A stretch of DNA of 34,075 bases from Chitinophaga pinensis (GTDB lineage Bacteria > Bacteroidota > Bacteroidia > Flavobacteriales > Flavobacteriaceae), in NCBI GenBank assembly GCA_943324925.2, contig CALPNL020000001.1:1-34075 (forward strand). Reading direction: 5' to 3'. Position 1 is the stretch's first letter, and every line of letters starts with the position of its first letter. The translations under genes were made by a program, and so were the position numbers. The notes beneath the pieces were generated by a model. That model worked only from the letters and a program-made list of their open reading frames with translations, was not told where the DNA came from and did not search any database. Shown here one piece after another: positions 7,445 to 16,080 of the stretch.

Positions 7445-9662
7445 ATGACTTTACTAATTTGTCTTTTTTCTTTAGAGTGACATTCGTCTTTTTTGCCAAT
7501 TCTTTGGACTGCAAATCACCTAATACATTTAATGCTTCATCAACATAAATGTCTTTTGCTAAACTCTCGTGCCACCTTTGTCTTTTTTCTTTTAATGCCG
7601 TATCGGTTTTCATCATTTCATTTTCATATGGAAGAGAATTAAATGTTAATTGGTTTTTATAATCTAAAACAGATTTGTATTTTTTTGAAGTTTCTTCAAG
7701 CAATTTTTGTTCTGCTTTAAATTTATCAATTTGCAAGTTGTATACATAATCTTCACTTCTTTCATTGATCCATTTTGCGTTTTCATCAATCAATTTAAAT
7801 TGATTATTACTTTCTATACGCTTCTTACTGTTTTCAATTGCTAAAGAAATACTATTTGGTTTATTCCAAACGGAGTAATCAGCAGCATCTATTTTATCCC
7901 AAGGCATTGCATTATCTATATCGCGTTCGCCCATTTTTATATAAGAATACTTGTCCGGCATAACAACATCGCTGCTAACCCCTTCCAATTGGGTAGAACC
8001 GCCGTTGATTCTATAGAATTTTTGAGTTGTCGTTTTTAATGCACCTAAATCACCTAGTGTTGAATTTCTAATAAATTGATTTAAATCAATGATATTCTGA
8101 ACAGTTCCTTTTCCATAAGATTGTTTACTTCCAATGATTACTCCCCGTTTGTAATCTTGAATTGCGGCAGCTAAAATCTCTGATGCTGAAGCTGAAAAGC
8201 TATTAATCATTACCACTAAAGGCCCGTCCCATTGCACTTTTTTATCTCTATCATAAAGGACTTCCTTCTTACCTGCAGCAGATTTTATTTGAACAATAGG
8301 TCCTTGTTCAATAAACAATCCTGCGATGTCCACCACTGTTTTTAACGATCCTCCTCCATCATCACGCACATCCAAAACAATTCCATTGACTCCCTCTTTT
8401 TTCAATCGCTCTACTTCAATCGCCATGTCTTTTCCAGCATCTCTGCTATCGGCATTTTCAAAATCGATATAGAATTTAGGCAAATAAATTACACCATATT
8501 TCAATCCATTTTTCTCAACAATACTTGATTTCAAATAGGTTTCTTCAATTTCAATTTCGTCACGTATTAAGGTAATTACTTTAATTGTACCGTCCGTTTT
8601 TTTAACTGTTAAGCGTACTTCAGTTCCTTTTGGGCCTTTAATTTTTTTAACTACATCGTCAATTTTCATCCCCACTACATCCACAGGGTCTTTATCGCCT
8701 TGAGCAACCTTCAGAAAAATATCGCCAACCTCTAGCTCTTTACCTCTCCAAGCTGGACCGCCAGATATTAATTCTGTAATTTCTGTAAAATCATTTTTCT
8801 TTTGAAGACGAGCTCCAATTCCAAAGAATTTTCCAGACATACTAACATCAAAACGTTCTTTTTCTTCTGCTGCAAAATAGGAGGTATGAGGGTCAAAACG
8901 TTCTGCTATAGTATTTACAAAAATCGAAAACCAATCTTCTCTGTCCATTTCATCAATTAAATTGAAAAATTCATTCATTGATTTCAAGGTACTTTCTCGA
9001 GTTTCTTTTTCGATTTGGTCAAAAGTTTTCGGTGTTTTATCAATTGGTTTGTCGACTTTTTTAGCCCCTAAAGAATCTTTTTTCTCTTTAACAACTCCAT
9101 TTTTTATGTCTTCCTCTAATTTTAATCTATCGGTTAAAGAGGATAAAACGGATAACTTCAATTGTTTTCTCCATTTTTCTTTCAAATCAGAAATTGAGGA
9201 AGCATAAGGGATTTTTTCATAATCGGAATTAAATTCTTCCTCGGCATTAAAATCAAAAGGTTGGTTTAATATTGATTTATAATAGGTTTTACTTTCATCG
9301 ATACGTTTTTTTAAACGGGAATAGGTTAAATCAAAAAAGGTTAAATCTTTATTTTTAATTTGATCGTCTAATTCAGTTTCATATTTTGAAAACTCTTCAA
9401 TATCGGATTGTAAAAAGAATCTTTTTGTAGGATCGAGAGATTTTATGTATTCCTTGTATAAACTTTTAGAAAAATTATCATCAATTTCTGCTGGACTATA
9501 GTGCCCTTTTTCAATTACAAAAGTTAGTAATTCTAATAATAATCTATCTTTTTCTGGATCTCCTTTTTGCTTTGGGATAAAACTCCAAAGCGATAAAGAC
9601 GCAACTAAGACGAGGGCTATAATCTTATAATTCCTTTTCATAAAATTCAAAAATGTATTCAT
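7443..9662 (-). CDS. prc: Carboxy-terminal processing (tail-specific) protease, S41A family
   Basis: Periplasmic serine protease of the Prc/Tsp type, which trims or degrades envelope proteins from the C-terminus. A membrane anchor or signal segment lies at about residues 12-29. A long helical N-terminal region follows, with coiled-coil-like charge near 185-225. A PDZ domain (about 270-360) and the S41 catalytic core come next: Ser492 in FSASASEILAAA and Lys518 in SKQSYGKGTVQ form the expected Ser-Lys dyad, and DVRDDGGG (431-438) is also typical. The 739-residue length matches the long Bacteroidota form with a helical C-terminal extension. A -7-like box (TATTTTTG on the minus strand, 9686-9693) lies ahead of the start without a matching -33. 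The gene is divergent from the lpxB operon. Confidence 0.93.
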   Translation of the reverse strand: MNTFLNFMKRNYKIIALVLVASLSLWSFIPKQKGDPEKDRLLLELLTFVIEKGHYSPAEIDDNFSKSLYKEYIKSLDPTKRFFLQSDIEEFSKYETELDDQIKNKDLTFFDLTYSRLKKRIDESKTYYKSILNQPFDFNAEEEFNSDYEKIPYASSISDLKEKWRKQLKLSVLSSLTDRLKLEEDIKNGVVKEKKDSLGAKKVDKPIDKTPKTFDQIEKETRESTLKSMNEFFNLIDEMDREDWFSIFVNTIAERFDPHTSYFAAEEKERFDVSMSGKFFGIGARLQKKNDFTEITELISGGPAWRGKELEVGDIFLKVAQGDKDPVDVVGMKIDDVVKKIKGPKGTEVRLTVKKTDGTIKVITLIRDEIEIEETYLKSSIVEKNGLKYGVIYLPKFYIDFENADSRDAGKDMAIEVERLKKEGVNGIVLDVRDDGGGSLKTVVDIAGLFIEQGPIVQIKSAAGKKEVLYDRDKKVQWDGPLVVMINSFSASASEILAAAIQDYKRGVIIGSKQSYGKGTVQNIIDLNQFIRNSTLGDLGALKTTTQKFYRINGGSTQLEGVSSDVVMPDKYSYIKMGERDIDNAMPWDKIDAADYSVWNKPNSISLAIENSKKRIESNNQFKLIDENAKWINERSEDYVYNLQIDKFKAEQKLLEETSKKYKSVLDYKNQLTFNSLPYENEMMKTDTALKEKRQRWHESLAKDIYVDEALNVLGDLQSKELAKKTNVTLKKKDKLVKS

Positions 9663-9766
9663 TAATTTTTTTTAACTAAGATATACAAAAATAGGTATTT
9701 CAAAATATCGAATTGACTAATTTTTTGTTAAAGAATCAAAAGTAACCATGTGAGATTAAAAATGAT

Positions 9767-9797
9767 TATTTTTACGGTTGAAAATAGTTATTTTCAA
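9767..9797 (+). promoter_or_regulatory. -7-like box and 20-base palindrome ahead of the lpxB operon
   Basis: TATTTTTA at 9767-9774 differs by one base from TAnnTTTG. It is followed by a perfect palindrome, TTGAAAATA-GT-TATTTTCAA (9778-9797), that ends 11 bases before the ATG at 9809. The palindrome would cover the expected transcription start, so it could be an operator or a leader hairpin. Both readings are inference. Confidence 0.4.
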
Positions 9798-9808
9798 TTA
9801 AGAAATAC

Positions 9809-10081
9809 ATGAAAAAAATAGACCTTTTTTACGGGCTTTTAATTGGACTAACAACCTCATTAATTGGTATTTATCTTTGTATTTATATCTTTACTCCCTA
9901 TTCCTTTTTAGGCGGTTTACAGCTCTTGAAGTTCGAGGGAAAATTGGGACAAATTATTACATTAGGAACTATTTTGAATATTGGAATGTTCTTTGGGCTA
10001 TTAAAATATAAAAAAGTAACAATGGCAAAAGGGATAATTTTGACAATAATATTATTAACGATAATCACATTATTTATATAG
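9809..10081 (+). CDS. Small integral-membrane protein upstream of lpxB, function unknown
   Basis: A 90-residue protein made of three predicted membrane segments (about residues 8-28, 48-66 and 73-90) with short polar loops and no catalytic motif. I do not recognise the family. Its TAG stop directly abuts the lpxB ATG (TAGATG), so the two are very likely translated from one message and may be coupled. That placement suggests an inner-membrane role near lipid A synthesis, but this is inference from position only. Confidence 0.75.
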   Translation: MKKIDLFYGLLIGLTTSLIGIYLCIYIFTPYSFLGGLQLLKFEGKLGQIITLGTILNIGMFFGLLKYKKVTMAKGIILTIILLTIITLFI

Positions 10082-11209
10082 ATGAATCCTATGAAATACT
10101 ATATAATTGCAGGAGAAGCCTCAGGAGATTTACACGGTTCAAATTTGATGAAGTCTTTATATAGAGAAGATCAAAACGCTGAAATTCGTTTTTGGGGCGG
10201 TGACTTAATGCAATCCGTTGGAGGTACTTTAGTAAAGCATTATCGGGATTTGTCATTTATGGGGTTTCTTGAAGTGGCGCTGAATTTAAAAACTATTTTA
10301 AACAATATAAAAATCTGCAAAAAAGATATTCTAGAATTCCAGCCTGACGTTTTAGTTTTTATAGATTATCCGGGATTTAATATGAGAATTGCTAAGTGGG
10401 CTAAAAAATTAGGAATGAAAACTCACTATTACATTTCACCTCAAATTTGGGCTTGGAAAGAAAATAGAATTAAAGATATTAAGCGTGACATTGATAAAAT
10501 GTATGTAATTTTGCCATTCGAAAAGGATTTTTATGAGAATAAACATCATTACGAAGTGGAATTTGTTGGACATCCATTAATTGACGCTATTCAAAATCGA
10601 ACTCCAACTAATGATATTGAATTTAGAAAAGAAAACAACTTAAGCGATAAGCCAATAATAGCAATTTTACCTGGAAGTAGAAAGCAAGAAATTACTAAAA
10701 TGTTAAGTGTAATGCTAAGTGTTGCAGCTGATTTTCCTGATTATCAGTTTGTAATTGCGGGTGCTCCTAGTCAAGAATATTCTTTTTACTCTACTTTTTT
10801 AATTTCAAATAATTGTCATTTTATTTCAAATAAAACATACGACTTACTAAGTGTTTCCTATGCTGCTTTGGTAACCTCGGGAACAGCAACTTTAGAAACT
10901 GCACTTTTTAAAGTACCAGAAGTGGTATGTTACAAAGGGAGTTGGCTTTCATACCAAATTGCAAAAAGAATTGTAACTTTAAAATACATTTCTCTAGTAA
11001 ATTTAATTATGGATAAAGAAGTGGTTACCGAGTTGATTCAAGAAAAGTGTAATGCTAATTCAATTAAAATAGAACTCCAAAAACTATTAGATTCAAAATA
11101 CAGAAATAAGGTACTAGAAAATTACAATGCCTTAGAATTAAAATTAGGTGGTATTGGAGCAAGTCAAAAAACTGCAAAACTAATTGTTAATAATCTTCAG
11201 AAAATCTGA
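10082..11209 (+). CDS. lpxB: Lipid-A-disaccharide synthase
   Basis: GT19 glycosyltransferase that joins UDP-2,3-diacylglucosamine and lipid X to form the lipid A disaccharide at the inner face of the cytoplasmic membrane. The N-terminal AGEASGDLHGS (residues 10-20) is the family signature. SPQIWAWKENRIK near 119-131 and LPGSRKQEI near 196-204 are the other diagnostic blocks. The 375-residue length is normal. The ATG at 10082 abuts the upstream stop; an alternative start three codons later, at 10091 (MKYYIIAG), is equally plausible and closer to typical homologues. Confidence 0.95.
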   Translation: MNPMKYYIIAGEASGDLHGSNLMKSLYREDQNAEIRFWGGDLMQSVGGTLVKHYRDLSFMGFLEVALNLKTILNNIKICKKDILEFQPDVLVFIDYPGFNMRIAKWAKKLGMKTHYYISPQIWAWKENRIKDIKRDIDKMYVILPFEKDFYENKHHYEVEFVGHPLIDAIQNRTPTNDIEFRKENNLSDKPIIAILPGSRKQEITKMLSVMLSVAADFPDYQFVIAGAPSQEYSFYSTFLISNNCHFISNKTYDLLSVSYAALVTSGTATLETALFKVPEVVCYKGSWLSYQIAKRIVTLKYISLVNLIMDKEVVTELIQEKCNANSIKIELQKLLDSKYRNKVLENYNALELKLGGIGASQKTAKLIVNNLQKI

Positions 11210-11224
11210 TAAGAAATAATTACA

Positions 11225-11232
11225 TAAATTTG
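11225..11232 (+). promoter_or_regulatory. -7 box ahead of the NlpC/P60 lipoprotein gene
   Basis: TAAATTTG fits TAnnTTTG and lies 13 bases ahead of the TTG start codon. No -33 TTG is seen at 19-23 bases upstream, so support is partial. If active, the leader would be only a few bases long. Confidence 0.35.
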
Positions 11233-11245
11233 CAAAAAAATATCC

Positions 11246-11911
11246 TTGAGAAATCTCCTTCCACTTTTACTCTTATTCGTCATTTTTACAAGTTGCAAAA
11301 CAACTTCAGTGATAGTTACGTCTAAATCAGAGGCAGAAAAACAAGGTCTGTATAAAAAGCCTGAAAATGCAGTCACTGCTAAACCAGAAAAGAAAAAAAA
11401 GAAGGTTTTAGAAAAAGTAGAGCCAATAACTCCAGAAACACCTCCGAAAAAAGACCTGAGAATTAGGTTAAGCACCGATGAAAATTCAGAAGATTTTATT
11501 ATAAATACCACCAATTCCAGTTATTTGGTTGAACAATTAATTAATGCTGCATCAGCAAATTTAGGAGCGCGTTATAGAAGTGGCGGTTCAACTCCTGAAG
11601 GCTTTGATTGCTCCGGTTTAATGTTTTTTACATTTAACAAATTCGATATTATTTTACCCCGATCGTCCAATGAAATGTCTAATTTAGGTTCTGTATTGAA
11701 TCTAAGTGAAGTTAGAAAAGGAGATCTCATCTTCTTTAAAACAAATGGCCGAAAAATAATCAACCATGTCGGAATGGTCGTTGAAGTTCTGGAAGATGAA
11801 ATTAAGTTCATCCATTCAGCAACATCAAAAGGCGTAATAATATCGTCAACTAAAGAGCCTTACTACAAAAGAACTTTTACCCAAGTAAATAGAGTCTATT
11901 CTTCATTTTAA
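11246..11911 (+). CDS. NlpC/P60 (C40) family cell-wall hydrolase, lipoprotein
   Basis: Predicted periplasmic peptidoglycan endopeptidase. The start is a TTG: it is the only start that gives the full lipoprotein signal (RNLLPLLLLFVIFTSC), with the lipidated Cys at residue 17. A lysine- and proline-rich linker (about 36-72) leads to the C40 domain, whose catalytic residues are visible: Cys122 in GFDCSGL, His174 in INHVGMV and His190 in KFIHSA. No acidic run follows Cys17, so surface export is not suggested. It lies 36 bases after lpxB and 29 bases before comEC, all in the same direction. Confidence 0.9.
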   Translation: MRNLLPLLLLFVIFTSCKTTSVIVTSKSEAEKQGLYKKPENAVTAKPEKKKKKVLEKVEPITPETPPKKDLRIRLSTDENSEDFIINTTNSSYLVEQLINAASANLGARYRSGGSTPEGFDCSGLMFFTFNKFDIILPRSSNEMSNLGSVLNLSEVRKGDLIFFKTNGRKIINHVGMVVEVLEDEIKFIHSATSKGVIISSTKEPYYKRTFTQVNRVYSSF

Positions 11912-11940
11912 TGTTGGAATAAAAAGACTACATTAGGAGA

Positions 11941-13977
11941 ATGAAAATACTTCATTTCCCTTTAATGAAAATAACCATCTGGTTTATATTAGGAATTGTA
12001 TTTTCCTACTATCTCAATCCAAAGCCATCCACTACTTTCCTAATTACAGGACTATTTTTCGTTCCGTTTATATTAACTTTATTTTTTGCGAGAAGAGATT
12101 TTATTCAAAAAATATATTTTGGATTTGCTACGTATTTATTGTTTTTCCAAATTGGATCTTGCACTCAAGTAATTCATAATGAATTTTACAACGAAGACAA
12201 TTACATCCATTTAATTAAAAATGAAACTGATTATCATAGTGTTGAGTTAGTATTGCGTGAAAAACTGAAAGGAAATTCTTCTATTAATAAATACATTGGA
12301 TTAGTTAAACGATTGGACAACAAGGCGTGTTCTGGAAAAATACTAGTGCAAATTCCAAATACAAAAGTAAATTCTAGAATTCATATAGGAAGTACTATTC
12401 AGATTAAAGGTAAAGTTATTTCAAATAAAAAATCATTAAACCCAAATCAATTTGATTATGGTAAATATTTGAACAACAAATCCATTTTTGCTCAAATTTA
12501 TGCCAAAACGAATTCTATAAAAATTGGTGATAAAATTGACAGAAATATTTGGTATTATTCCGATCATCTTAGAAATATAATAATAGCCAACTTGGAAAAA
12601 AATAATTTTTCTAAGGATGAACTACAGGTAGTTAGCGCACTTATTTTGGGACAACAGCAAGACATTTCTAAAGAAATTTTAAAGGATTATCAGTATGCAG
12701 GGGCAATTCACATTTTGTCTGTTTCTGGCCTGCATGTAGGATTCATTTTGTTGTTTATTACTTTTCTATTAAAACCACTTCCAAAAAATAAAATAGGAAA
12801 TACCACTCGATTGTTGACAATAATTTTTAGTCTCTGGGGATTTGCAATTTTGGCGGGACTTTCGCCATCTGTAGTTCGTTCGGTAACTATGTTTTCATTT
12901 GTTGCAGTAGGAATGTATTTGAAAAGGAGCACCAATATTTTTCACACTTTATTGGTTTCAATGTTTCTTATTTTGTTTTTTCAACCTTCTTTTTTATTTG
13001 ATGTTGGATTCCAACTAAGTTATTTATCCCTGTTTTTCATCTTATGGCTTCAACCTTTAATTTCCAATCTCTGGATGCCAAAAAATAAAATTGTTTCCTA
13101 CTTTTGGGACATCTTAACAGTGTCGTTTGCAGCACAAATCGGGGCTTTCCCATTGAGTATTTTTTATTTTCATCAATTTCCTGGTTTGTTTTTTATTACC
13201 AATCTAATTATTATTCCTTTTTTAATTCTAATTATGGGATTGGGAGTTCTGGTAATGGTGTTGGCAGCTTTTGATTTTGTGCCTATGATAACGATGAAGT
13301 CACTAGAATTTTGTCTCTATTTCCTGAACAAAATTATCAATTGGGTAGCGTCATTTGAGCAATTTATTATCAAGGATATTCCAATTAATTGGCAAACTTT
13401 ATTTTGTTTGTACCTTTTAATTATTGCAGTTGTTGTTTTATTAAAAAAACCTAACTATCCAAAAATTGTCGTTGCATTATTCAGCTTGTTACTATTTCAA
13501 TCTACGCTATTGGCAACCCGCTGGGAAATTCAAAATCAACACGAGTGGATTATTTTTAATAGTTGGAAAAATACGCTCATTACAGAGAGAAATGGAAATA
13601 AAGTTACGGTTTATGGAAATGATAGTATTACTCATAAAATTGCTTCAAACACCGCTTTAAAATCGTATTTAATTGCCAACAATAGCAAAGTAACTGAAAT
13701 CAATAAAATTCAAAATTTGTATTATTTCAAAGATAAAAAGATAATAGTGATTGATAGTTTTGGGGTTTATTCGAAAGAAATAAATCCAGATATTGTTATT
13801 TTAAGACAATCGCCAAAAATAAATCTTGAGCGCTTAATTGAAATAAATCGTCCAAAATTGATTGTGGCGGATGCTTCCAATTATAAAACAACTATCTTAC
13901 TTTGGAAATCGATTTGCATAAAAAAGAAAATCCCTTTTCATGCAACTGTAGAAAAGGGATTTTATAGTGTAAACTAA
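11941..13977 (+). CDS. comEC: ComEC/Rec2-family DNA-uptake channel protein
   Basis: Polytopic inner-membrane protein thought to carry single-stranded DNA into the cytoplasm during natural transformation. Two membrane segments at the N-terminus (about 10-60) precede a soluble region (about 75-200, the DUF4131-type OB-like part). The Competence domain starts near residue 225 and contains AIHILSVSGLHVGF (about 257-270) and many further membrane segments up to about 525. The C-terminal 150 residues resemble a metallo-beta-lactamase fold by position, but I see no HxHxDH metal motif, so this part is probably degenerate. The 678-residue length fits other Bacteroidota members, which argues against truncation. 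The last codons contain a terminator-like hairpin. Confidence 0.88.
   Translation: MKILHFPLMKITIWFILGIVFSYYLNPKPSTTFLITGLFFVPFILTLFFARRDFIQKIYFGFATYLLFFQIGSCTQVIHNEFYNEDNYIHLIKNETDYHSVELVLREKLKGNSSINKYIGLVKRLDNKACSGKILVQIPNTKVNSRIHIGSTIQIKGKVISNKKSLNPNQFDYGKYLNNKSIFAQIYAKTNSIKIGDKIDRNIWYYSDHLRNIIIANLEKNNFSKDELQVVSALILGQQQDISKEILKDYQYAGAIHILSVSGLHVGFILLFITFLLKPLPKNKIGNTTRLLTIIFSLWGFAILAGLSPSVVRSVTMFSFVAVGMYLKRSTNIFHTLLVSMFLILFFQPSFLFDVGFQLSYLSLFFILWLQPLISNLWMPKNKIVSYFWDILTVSFAAQIGAFPLSIFYFHQFPGLFFITNLIIIPFLILIMGLGVLVMVLAAFDFVPMITMKSLEFCLYFLNKIINWVASFEQFIIKDIPINWQTLFCLYLLIIAVVVLLKKPNYPKIVVALFSLLLFQSTLLATRWEIQNQHEWIIFNSWKNTLITERNGNKVTVYGNDSITHKIASNTALKSYLIANNSKVTEINKIQNLYYFKDKKIIVIDSFGVYSKEINPDIVILRQSPKINLERLIEINRPKLIVADASNYKTTILLWKSICIKKKIPFHATVEKGFYSVN
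13921..13963 (-). terminator. Terminator hairpin inside the 3' end of comEC
   Basis: A perfect 13-bp inverted repeat (13927-13939 and 13951-13963, core TCCCTTTTC / GAAAAGGGA) has an 11-base loop and lies within the last codons of comEC. Read on the minus strand it is followed by a T-rich tract (complement of 13921-13930), as expected for ending the convergent thioredoxin-like gene. On the plus strand the downstream U tract is weaker. Confidence 0.7.
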
Positions 13978-13979
13978 CT

Positions 13980-14441
13980 TTATTTCTTTTTCAAAATACC
14001 ATTTGCGGTATCCAACCAAACTTTAGGTCCACCAGCTAAATATCCGGTAGTCCCTAGTTTGTCAATATTAATTTTTCCCTCGTTTACCGTAGCATTTACA
14101 AACCAAACTGTTGGATATCCTTGAACGGCAAAGAACTGTTGCAATTGATTGTTTTGTTCCGTAATTTCTGGAGCTAAAACAGTTCGTCTTGGAAAATCAA
14201 GTTCTACAAGAACTACATTTTCATTAGCCCATTTTACAAATTCAGGTGTTTTAAAAACCTCTGTTTGAAGTCGAATACACCAACCACACCAATCGCTTCC
14301 TGTAAAAAATAGCAATAATGGTTTTTTAGTTTTCTTAGAAACTTCGATAGCATTTTTAAGATTATTATTCCAAACTAATTCTTGTGCTTCAACTGCATAA
14401 GAACCAAAAATAAACAAGAGTGCTATAAGTGCTTTTTTCAT
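13980..14441 (-). CDS. Secreted thioredoxin-like protein (Thioredoxin_7 type)
   Basis: A 153-residue protein with a signal peptide (about 1-19, ending YAVEAQ) and one thioredoxin fold. The redox motif is WCGWC, with Cys52 and Cys55. A cis-Pro-like YPTVWFVN segment follows at about 113-120. This pattern matches small periplasmic thiol-disulfide proteins (Thioredoxin_7/DUF255-like) common in Bacteroidota. It lies 52 bases downstream of a peptide transporter gene on the same strand and may share its transcript. Its stop is two bases from the comEC stop. The substrate is unknown. Confidence 0.85.
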   Translation of the reverse strand: MKKALIALLFIFGSYAVEAQELVWNNNLKNAIEVSKKTKKPLLLFFTGSDWCGWCIRLQTEVFKTPEFVKWANENVVLVELDFPRRTVLAPEITEQNNQLQQFFAVQGYPTVWFVNATVNEGKINIDKLGTTGYLAGGPKVWLDTANGILKKK

Positions 14442-14493
14442 TTTTATAAATATTAAAATTGATATCTTAAAATAATGGCGAAATATCGGAAAT

Positions 14494-16005
14494 TTATTTG
14501 ACTTCTTGCATTAATTTTTTAACAAAAGGTGAAATTGCTATTAAAATTACACCTGCTAAAAGCGCATAAATTGCTAGTTGTTGGTAGCCATCGGCATAGA
14601 CATTTAGCTTTTCAGAATTAGTTGCATTTTCTGAAGCACTCGCAATATTGGCCCCTAATAACCCTGCAAAATATTGCCCATAAGCACTTGCTAAATACCA
14701 AATCCCCATCATTACAGCTTGAGTTTTATGAGGAGATAATCTAGACATTGCGCTTAATCCAATTGGAGATAAACACAATTCCCCAAAGGTTATAATAAAC
14801 CACCCAAATGTAAATAAATTAAGAGAAGTTTTTCCGGTTGTATCTGCAAAAAATTTGGTGTAATAAAATATCCAAAAACCGCCAGCTAAAAACAAAAAGC
14901 CAAGACCAAATTTCACTACAGTATTGGGTTCTATTTTTCTTTTATTCATCCAAATCCAGAGCAATCCTATGATGGTAGCAAAAATAATCACGAATAATGA
15001 ATTGGCTGAATTATTGACTCCGTTAGGACTAACTTCGAAACCTGCTAAAGTGTTGTCTAAATTATTAACAGCAAATAAACTCAATGAACCTCCACTTTGT
15101 TCAAAGAAAGCCCAAAAGAAAATGGAAAAAATTATCAGAACTAAAGCAGCAAATAATTTTTTATTTTCAGCCAGAGAAAAACTTCTCATTTCATAAAATA
15201 AATATAATATAGAGGCAGGCCCAATTATCATCATAAAGTAATCCGTATAAACTGTATTGGCAACCATTAAAATAATTGCGGGAATTACTGCCAACGAACC
15301 TATATAGGTAGCCAATTCAATAATTCTTCTTTTTGATTTATCTAAATGTAATAACGGTGAATGTCCAATTACCCCTAAACTCTTTTGTGTTTGTGTAAAT
15401 GTCAGTAAGCTTACAACCATGACAATTGCTGCAAATCCAAAAGCAAAGTTCCATCTTAAATGTTCTGGAACAAATCCACTCCATAATGAACCTTCAGCTA
15501 CAGCAATACAAATGTAACCTCCAATTAAGGCACCTAGATTTACTCCCGCATAAAATAATGAGAATCCAGCGTCTTGCCTTACATCATTTTCTTTATACAA
15601 TTGCCCAACCATTGAAGAAATATTAGGTTTGAAAAAACCTGTTCCTATAATTGTAAAACTGATACCTACGAAAAAAAATTGTTTTGGATCGATGGAAAGA
15701 ATTATACTCCCAACAATCATCAATAATCCTCCCCAAAATAGAGATTTTCTTAATCCAAGGATTTTGTCTGCAAATAAGCCACCAATAAAGGGAAAAGCAT
15801 ATACAAAAGCTTGTGTAGCACCGTATTGCAAATTGGTCGTTTTTTCGTCCATCATTAACTGGTTCACCATAAAAACAGCCAGCATTCCGCGCATGCCATA
15901 AAAGCTAAACCGTTCCCACATTTCACTAAAAAATAAATACCAAAGCTGTTTTGGATATTTCCCTTTAAAGTTCTGAATTTGTTCTAAAGTTAATTCTTGT
16001 GCCAT
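14494..16005 (-). CDS. Proton-dependent oligopeptide transporter (POT/PTR2 family), copy 2
   Basis: Inner-membrane MFS carrier that imports di- and tripeptides with protons. The ExxER proton-coupling motif is E28-M-W-E31-R32, followed by FYGMR (35-39). The PTR2 signature region includes GTGFFKPNISSMVGQLY (about 121-137) and FSLFYAGVNLGALIG (about 148-162). LSPIGLSAMSRLSP in the C-terminal half is also typical. The 503-residue length gives about 14 membrane segments. It is a divergent neighbour copy of the next gene (16081-17775), from which a terminator separates it, so it probably has its own promoter, although I could not identify a complete one. Confidence 0.92.
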   Translation of the reverse strand: MAQELTLEQIQNFKGKYPKQLWYLFFSEMWERFSFYGMRGMLAVFMVNQLMMDEKTTNLQYGATQAFVYAFPFIGGLFADKILGLRKSLFWGGLLMIVGSIILSIDPKQFFFVGISFTIIGTGFFKPNISSMVGQLYKENDVRQDAGFSLFYAGVNLGALIGGYICIAVAEGSLWSGFVPEHLRWNFAFGFAAIVMVVSLLTFTQTQKSLGVIGHSPLLHLDKSKRRIIELATYIGSLAVIPAIILMVANTVYTDYFMMIIGPASILYLFYEMRSFSLAENKKLFAALVLIIFSIFFWAFFEQSGGSLSLFAVNNLDNTLAGFEVSPNGVNNSANSLFVIIFATIIGLLWIWMNKRKIEPNTVVKFGLGFLFLAGGFWIFYYTKFFADTTGKTSLNLFTFGWFIITFGELCLSPIGLSAMSRLSPHKTQAVMMGIWYLASAYGQYFAGLLGANIASASENATNSEKLNVYADGYQQLAIYALLAGVILIAISPFVKKLMQEVK

Positions 16006-16020
16006 TATTATAATTGTATT

Positions 16021-16054
16021 AAAAAAACAAACCTACAAGAAATCTTGTAGGTTT
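16021..16054 (-). terminator. Terminator between the two peptide transporter genes
   Basis: An inverted repeat AAACCTACAAG / CTTGTAGGTTT (16029-16039 and 16044-16054) is followed on the minus strand by a T run (complement of 16021-16027). It ends the upstream transporter gene (16081-17775). Confidence 0.88.
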
Positions 16055-16080
16055 GAAAGGTATAAAATATTTCATAATGA

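Noticed and set aside
11197..11514. 105-residue reading frame on the minus strand opposite the NlpC/P60 gene
   Set aside because: It is a low-complexity shadow of a well-supported gene and has no family-like features.
13500..13977. comEC as a truncated pseudogene because its C-terminal domain lacks metal ligands
   Set aside because: The frame is intact, the length fits Bacteroidota homologues and the C-terminal part is still a plausible folded domain.
16028..16035. A minus-strand TAGGTTTG box that could be a promoter for the second peptide transporter
   Set aside because: It is part of the terminator stem of the upstream gene and has no TTG at the required distance.
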